Shown: one piece after another, positions 59,760-64,000 of the stretch
Layout: every line of letters starts with the position of its first letter
Position numbering within the stretch: the first letter of the stretch is position 1
Translations under genes and position numbers: made by a program
Notes under the pieces: model-generated
What the model was told of the DNA's origin: nothing
The model's input: only the letters and a program-made list of their open reading frames with translations
The model's database searches: none
Assembly (NCBI RefSeq): GCF_001949145.1
Contig: NW_019091435.1
Coordinates: 53,755-117,754, forward strand
Direction: 5' to 3'
DNA: 64,000 nucleotides
Source: Acanthaster planci
Taxonomy: Eukaryota > Echinodermata > Asteroidea > Valvatida > Acanthasteridae

Positions 59760-60560
59760 TTTCCTAGTTTAGACAAAAATCACGTGACATGAACTTAAAG
59801 GAGCAGTGTTTCTGCAAATAAGTTTTTTCACATTGACTTTGTACACATTTTCAAGGCAAAATTTTGAAACCTTTCCGATGTTTGATCGTTATCAAAGTGA
59901 CAGCCAACAAAGACCTTGATACAAAAATTATTGTAAGTAAGTGACGTCATGATGACGTCATCATGTGATTTACTCTTGATTTTTCAATATTTATTTCAAT
60001 CCATTGACTTTGTACACGTTTTTAAGCCAGCATTTGGGTTAGTATGAGAGCTTGGATCAACTTCAATGTTACAGCCAACAAAGACCCGGATGCAAAGATA
60101 CTCCCGTTGATCAGCCCATTGACTTTGTACATGCTTTCGAGGCACTAATTTCGGGCCTTAGTAATGGTTGATCATCGTCAGGCACTAACTATACAAAGAA
60201 GATAATTCTAAGATATTTACGACATGATGACGATATCACGTGATTTATTATTACATCTTTAATATTTAAATATTCCGTTAAATATATAAAATCCATATAA
60301 AATCAACCGTGGCCTCCCGCAACTATCTGTTTGCAGCAAGTGCCAGGATAAAATGTGGTCTTGAATTCGTCTCGTGTAGGTCAAATAACATGACCCTTCC
60401 TTCTGGTTGAAACCGGAAGTAGGCTTATTGTTTAAAAGTGGTAAAAGCCATTAACTTTTTTTCAACGGAATGAGTGTGTCGGTGTTAGCGCTGGGCTGAA
60501 AACCTTCTTAGATCTTGGAGAGGAAGTACTTTAGGTAAATATTGAGCTCATTTAGTGATG
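59760..60560 (-). repeat. Repeat family copy, minus orientation
   Basis: Reverse complement of the 56.4-57.0 kb unit type: CATTGACTTTGTACACG occurs near 59838 and 60002, with a related word at 60118, next to CCAACAAAGACC and TGATGACGTCATCATGTGAT (59948 onward). Confidence 0.7.
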
Positions 60561-61087
60561 ACGTCATCATCAATTGCTTTTTCATAACGGACATTATCGA
60601 CATGTCAAATGTTATTAATTTTGCTCGGATTCTACTTTCCGTTGATTAAAAAAAGGGGCGTGACACCTGATAATCTGCGAGGGGACGCATTGAGTCCTAA
60701 ACCCCAAACAGGACGGATGATGAAGTCAATGACAACACCAGACCCTTAACTTGCAAATCCCACGTGGCGTCGTCGTTTGCCAATAATGTTGGAGTAGTTT
60801 CGAAGTGTATATCATACAGTACAACTTTTAGTCAGTTATCAAAAGTGAAATTCATTTTTGCACCAAAATGTTCAGGATAGTGCAACAGATGTCATCTACA
60901 GTGGTCCTGCAACCTTTCTTCTTATATTTTGTACACAGAAAATGTGAAATGTGCAATCATTTACTCTTATGCCACTCTATAGAGTGGCAATGCATATTTA
61001 TGTTTATGCAAATAAGGTGGGGTTTGCAGACCGATGTGAACGGAGAATACACTCTTTAAGGCCCTGTTTCTTCTGGAGTACATGTCC

Positions 61088-61174
61088 GATAGAGGGATAT
61101 CCCAATACGACGTTTTTAGCGTCGATCTGCGCACTTCCGCGTTTGAAAACGAGGCTGTATGTGTCACCTTCAAT
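61088..61174 (+). repeat. Outer copy of the segment found inverted inside the 61.3-61.8 kb fold-back
   Basis: Reads GAGGGATATCCCAATACGAC and on to ACGAGGCTGTATGTGTC. Its reverse complement is at 61488-61570 with few differences, including a matching GCGTCGATCTGCGCACTTCC word. Confidence 0.8.
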
Positions 61175-61309
61175 GGAGGCCACATTAGCGCCGTCTGCGC
61201 ATATCTGTATCGAAACCGAGGCTCTCTGTGTTGAACTTTGTCGCGCGCGCCTGCGGAGTCCACACAGTACATGGAGTATCCGGTTCGTAAGTGTGACGCC
61301 ACTTCAGTT

Positions 61310-61781
61310 TGAACCACAACCACTGCACAAGATACACGACCATCGCAGGTGCGGTTAGTTCGCGGTCAATCGTCGTTATTTTTCTTTGGATTTTACGTGT
61401 CGGATCATCCTGAAAGTCTGAATTTAACATACCTTTATGTATTTTGTGTCTTGACTCCTTACTTTCAATCGTCTGATCGTATTGAGAATTGAAGCTGACA
61501 CATACAGCCTCGTTTTCAAAAGCGGAAGTGCGCAGATCGACGCTAAAAGCGTCGTATTGGGATCCCTCTATTCTTAATACGATCAGACGATTGAAAATAA
61601 GGAGTTAAGACACAAAATACATACAGATATGTTAAATTCAGACTTTTCAAGCTGCAAATATTTGTCGAAGAGTCTTTCAGAATGACTCGACACGTGAAAT
61701 CAAAAGAAAAAACAATGGAAATTTACCGCGAACGAACGTACCGGCGTTGGCCGTGTATCTTGTGCAGTGGGCGTGGTTTAA
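61310..61781. repeat. Long fold-back with an inverted insert at its tip
   Basis: Left arm 61310-61487 pairs with right arm 61574-61781 (shared words CACTGCACAAGATACACG, TTTACGTGTCG, AGTCTGAATTTAACATA and ATCGTCTGATCGTATT, inverted on the right). The tip (61488-61570) is the reverse complement of 61088-61174. No transposase. Resembles a fold-back or non-autonomous DNA element. Confidence 0.75.
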
Positions 61782-61839
61782 ACGGCGCTAGACGGCGCTA
61801 ATGCGAAATCCATCTAGTGGGTTCAAATTTTGAAGATAC

Positions 61840-62400
61840 CTTGAATAGAGTGCTTTAGAGGAAAATTGACCTTATGTGATGATGTGACGTCATGAGGAGA
61901 CAAGTCACGTGACATTAAAGTTGAACTCTTGAAGGCCCTATATCTCCTGATGTACATGACCAATCGGGTTCAAATCTTGCAAATATCTTGAGAAAGGGGT
62001 GCTTTAGAGGAATATTGACCTCGTGTGATGATGACGTCATCAGAAGACAAGTCACGTGACATTAAAGGGGAACTCTTCAAACCATTGTACCTCGAAAAGT
62101 ACATGTCCGATGCGGTTGAAACTGTGTGTGGCTGGAAAGGAAAATTGTTCTGATTTGATTCTGACCTAATCTGGTGACAAGTCACGTGATATTAAAGAAA
62201 TACAATTCTTGTAATTGGTATCACATCCACTCGTGATGACGTTAACAGTCGAAGAAGTCGTATATGTTATCTTTAAGTAAGTATTATAATTTTTGAGCTA
62301 TTGTGAGAAGCTCCACAAAGTACAAAGCAAACTCTCAACTGTGAGAATAATATCACGTGACAAGTCATATTAGATTATCTTCTGAAGTGAAGTTTATGAA
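61840..62400 (-). repeat. Array of the CACGTG/TGACGTCA repeat family, minus orientation
   Basis: TCACGTGA at 61905, 62052, 62182 and 62353 (spacing 147, 130, 171), the first two preceded by (G)ATGACGTCAT-type palindromes and all in the context of the reverse complement of the 57.2-57.7 kb units. The 147-nt spacing matches that array. Confidence 0.75.
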
Positions 62401-62542
62401 TTGATTATAAATTAAATTTTAGGGTATATGTCACGTCCAGAGTATTAAATTGTTCATTTTTACTCTCTCGTAGTTTCTTAATTCCAGGGTTTTCCATCAC
62501 AATTGCCAATACTTATTTTGTTGGTGAAACAGTCCCGAAACA

Positions 62543-62570
62543 GTTTTTTTTTCTTTTTTTTTCTTTTTTT
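62543..62570. repeat. Polypyrimidine tract
   Basis: A 28-nt run of T broken only by two C residues, just before a dispersed repeat copy. Confidence 0.9.
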
Positions 62571-62579
62571 GTTATTGTT

Positions 62580-62775
62580 ATTACCTGTTTCCAGGCGACT
62601 TTTTAAAAAATTACATGAGGAGCAAAAATGTAAACTTCAGGCATTAGGGAATCATTCTTCCCAAAATTATCGAACGTGATGGGACGATCCTATGTAAAAT
62701 CCCCGTTGGCGGACCGCACGTGTGTTCCGGGAGTTCTCTGCGTGACCTTTTACTTTCAGGCTCTCATAGAGCATT
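62580..62775. repeat. Dispersed repeat, second copy at 34361-34560
   Basis: See shared words AAAATTATCGAACGTGAT and ATGTAAAATCCCC; same orientation as the other copy. It ends near a GACCTTTTACTTTCAGG word. Confidence 0.65.
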
Positions 62776-64000
62776 TTTATAAAATACGGCACTGTTCCAC
62801 ATTGGCTAAGCTCCAAGCAGGCCATTGCATCATACTTTGTCGCTGATACATAATATGGATCTTTAGAGTGGAGGAAGACACGGTATTTTGGCCATAAATG
62901 ACAGCCAAAGGGTCATAACTTTTAAAGTTCGTCCTTCCCTGGCTTCAGACGAACCGGACATGTCGTAAAGTACACTCCGCTTGAGAAAGGAGCTTTAGTC
63001 CTGGATGTGATCCGTATTACGTGCTCGTACGCACGCGTGAATGAGAGGGACATGTGGACGAGTCACCCTGCTAGGGGTCAGGCTTCAATGCACAGCAGCA
63101 GCCGGCCAATCATCCGAACATGAATCCCGGGAATAAGCCAGAAGTAGGTATTCGTAATTTTCAAGGGTTAATCCATGCAGAATTTCGAAAATATATTTAT
63201 GTCTGGAAAAGAATTTCTTGTCACACGACGCCTTTTTGCTTCTTGCAGTTGTCATTTATCAGTCGTGTAGGCCTAGCTAGCCGGCAACATATAGGCCTAC
63301 CTTGCATGTGGACGCGACGGCGTACCATGGGTATACATACATGTATGTAGGTCTATAGGGCCTATGTACTTACCCCACTAACGTGTTGCGGTGTAGCTAA
63401 CATGTAGTCGCCAGGTCCCAAATTTGTCCTAATTTGACCTATTGTCAAGTCTCATTGGTTCTCACAGTAAGTGGCAAAATAAGGACCTGGAGACTACACT
63501 GTCAGTCACGCACAACAGGTCTAAACGTTATGGGCTACAATAGGCCTAGGAGGATGCGACTTGTGCATGACTACATGGCCAGTGCGGTGGTTCATACATG
63601 TAGTAAAGCTAGAGGTGTCGCTGAGATCTATTAAATAGGCCTATGATGACAGACTATTCTTGTACGCAACACCTAGCTTTTCCAACCTAGGCATCCACAA
63701 GGTTCGAAGTTTGTCACACATTATGGGACAATTCTAGGCACCCCATGTCACCTCTAGTTCTACTTACAATCTCTGTGGGTGAAAAGAACCCCAAGTGAAT
63801 GCATTTCTGCTATGCAAAGCAGTGTAAAATTCTTTGTTGTCACTTGGCACTGACCAAGGTCATGCAAAGTCTCATCTGAGACTAGATTAACCCTAACAGT
63901 ACCGGGCGTTGTTTGGCTTAGAGTACTCAGTACTACAAAGTGCTATGTAACACTCTGAGCGTGAAGGCCCTCGCGCTACAAATTACTATTTCTGGCTAGG
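62776..64000. other. Unassigned sequence to the window end
   Basis: Several AGGCCTA words (63270-63365, 63540, 63640) but no coding region, RNA or element that I can support. Confidence 0.45.

Noticed and set aside
60951-61358. 135-codon plus-strand open frame
   Set aside because: It overlaps the fold-back element and its outer repeat; the frame is a by-product of repeat sequence.
1-64000. CRISPR arrays, bacterial operons, prophage, rRNA genes
   Set aside because: No spacer-repeat structure, no bacterial gene organisation and no rRNA signature; the spliced receptor gene and retroelements show a eukaryotic genome.

Overview
This is an AT-rich, intron-dominated animal genome segment, most likely from a marine invertebrate deuterostome (echinoderm, hemichordate or amphioxus). 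That is an inference from the gene family, the mix of tyrosine-recombinase retroelements with LINE and Gypsy remnants, and the frequent AGGCCTA words; the species cannot be named from the window. There is no bacterial or operon-like organisation.

I can support one host gene. It is a plus-strand leucine-rich-repeat G-protein-coupled receptor of the relaxin-receptor/GRL101 kind (type C LGR). Its visible part runs from 5637 to a candidate poly(A) signal at 52185. Nine 72-nt exons, each one 24-residue LRR, and one 84-nt exon are followed by a single large exon (50598-51744) carrying the hinge, all seven transmembrane helices and the short lysine-rich tail. Every junction is phase 2, so the exons read through in one frame. 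The signal peptide, any LDLa modules and the N-terminal LRR cap are not recognisable here; they lie upstream of the window or escaped detection. A tenth LRR-like exon, at 36962-37026, is decayed. Two neighbouring LRR exons (38853 and 39835) sit in a visible tandem segmental duplication that includes intron sequence.

The introns carry most of the remaining structure. Intron 16.8-22.9 kb holds an internally deleted Ngaro-type retroelement (plus strand) with an A1-ORFs-B1-A2-B2 repeat order. Intron 22.9-28.9 kb holds a long fold-back repeat (25.8-26.5 kb) and a CR1/L2-like LINE piece (minus). Intron 30.1-38.9 kb holds LINE ORF2 and ORF1 remnants (minus), the dead LRR exon and a compound hairpin. 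Intron 40.5-49.8 kb holds a broken DIRS-like element abutting a Gypsy-like gag remnant (both minus) and a perfect 24-bp hairpin.

Downstream of the receptor (52.2-64 kb) I find no host gene. There is a gag-like remnant with a cysteine/histidine cluster (54.8-55.8 kb), an extensive repeat family built of roughly 130-170 bp units that repeatedly carry TCACGTGAC and TGACGTCA palindromes, in both orientations (55.8-57.8, 59.8-60.6, 61.8-62.4 kb), and a second long fold-back (61.3-61.8 kb). An assembly gap of 526 N lies at 8097-8622, inside the 10-kb intron between the second and third LRR exons.
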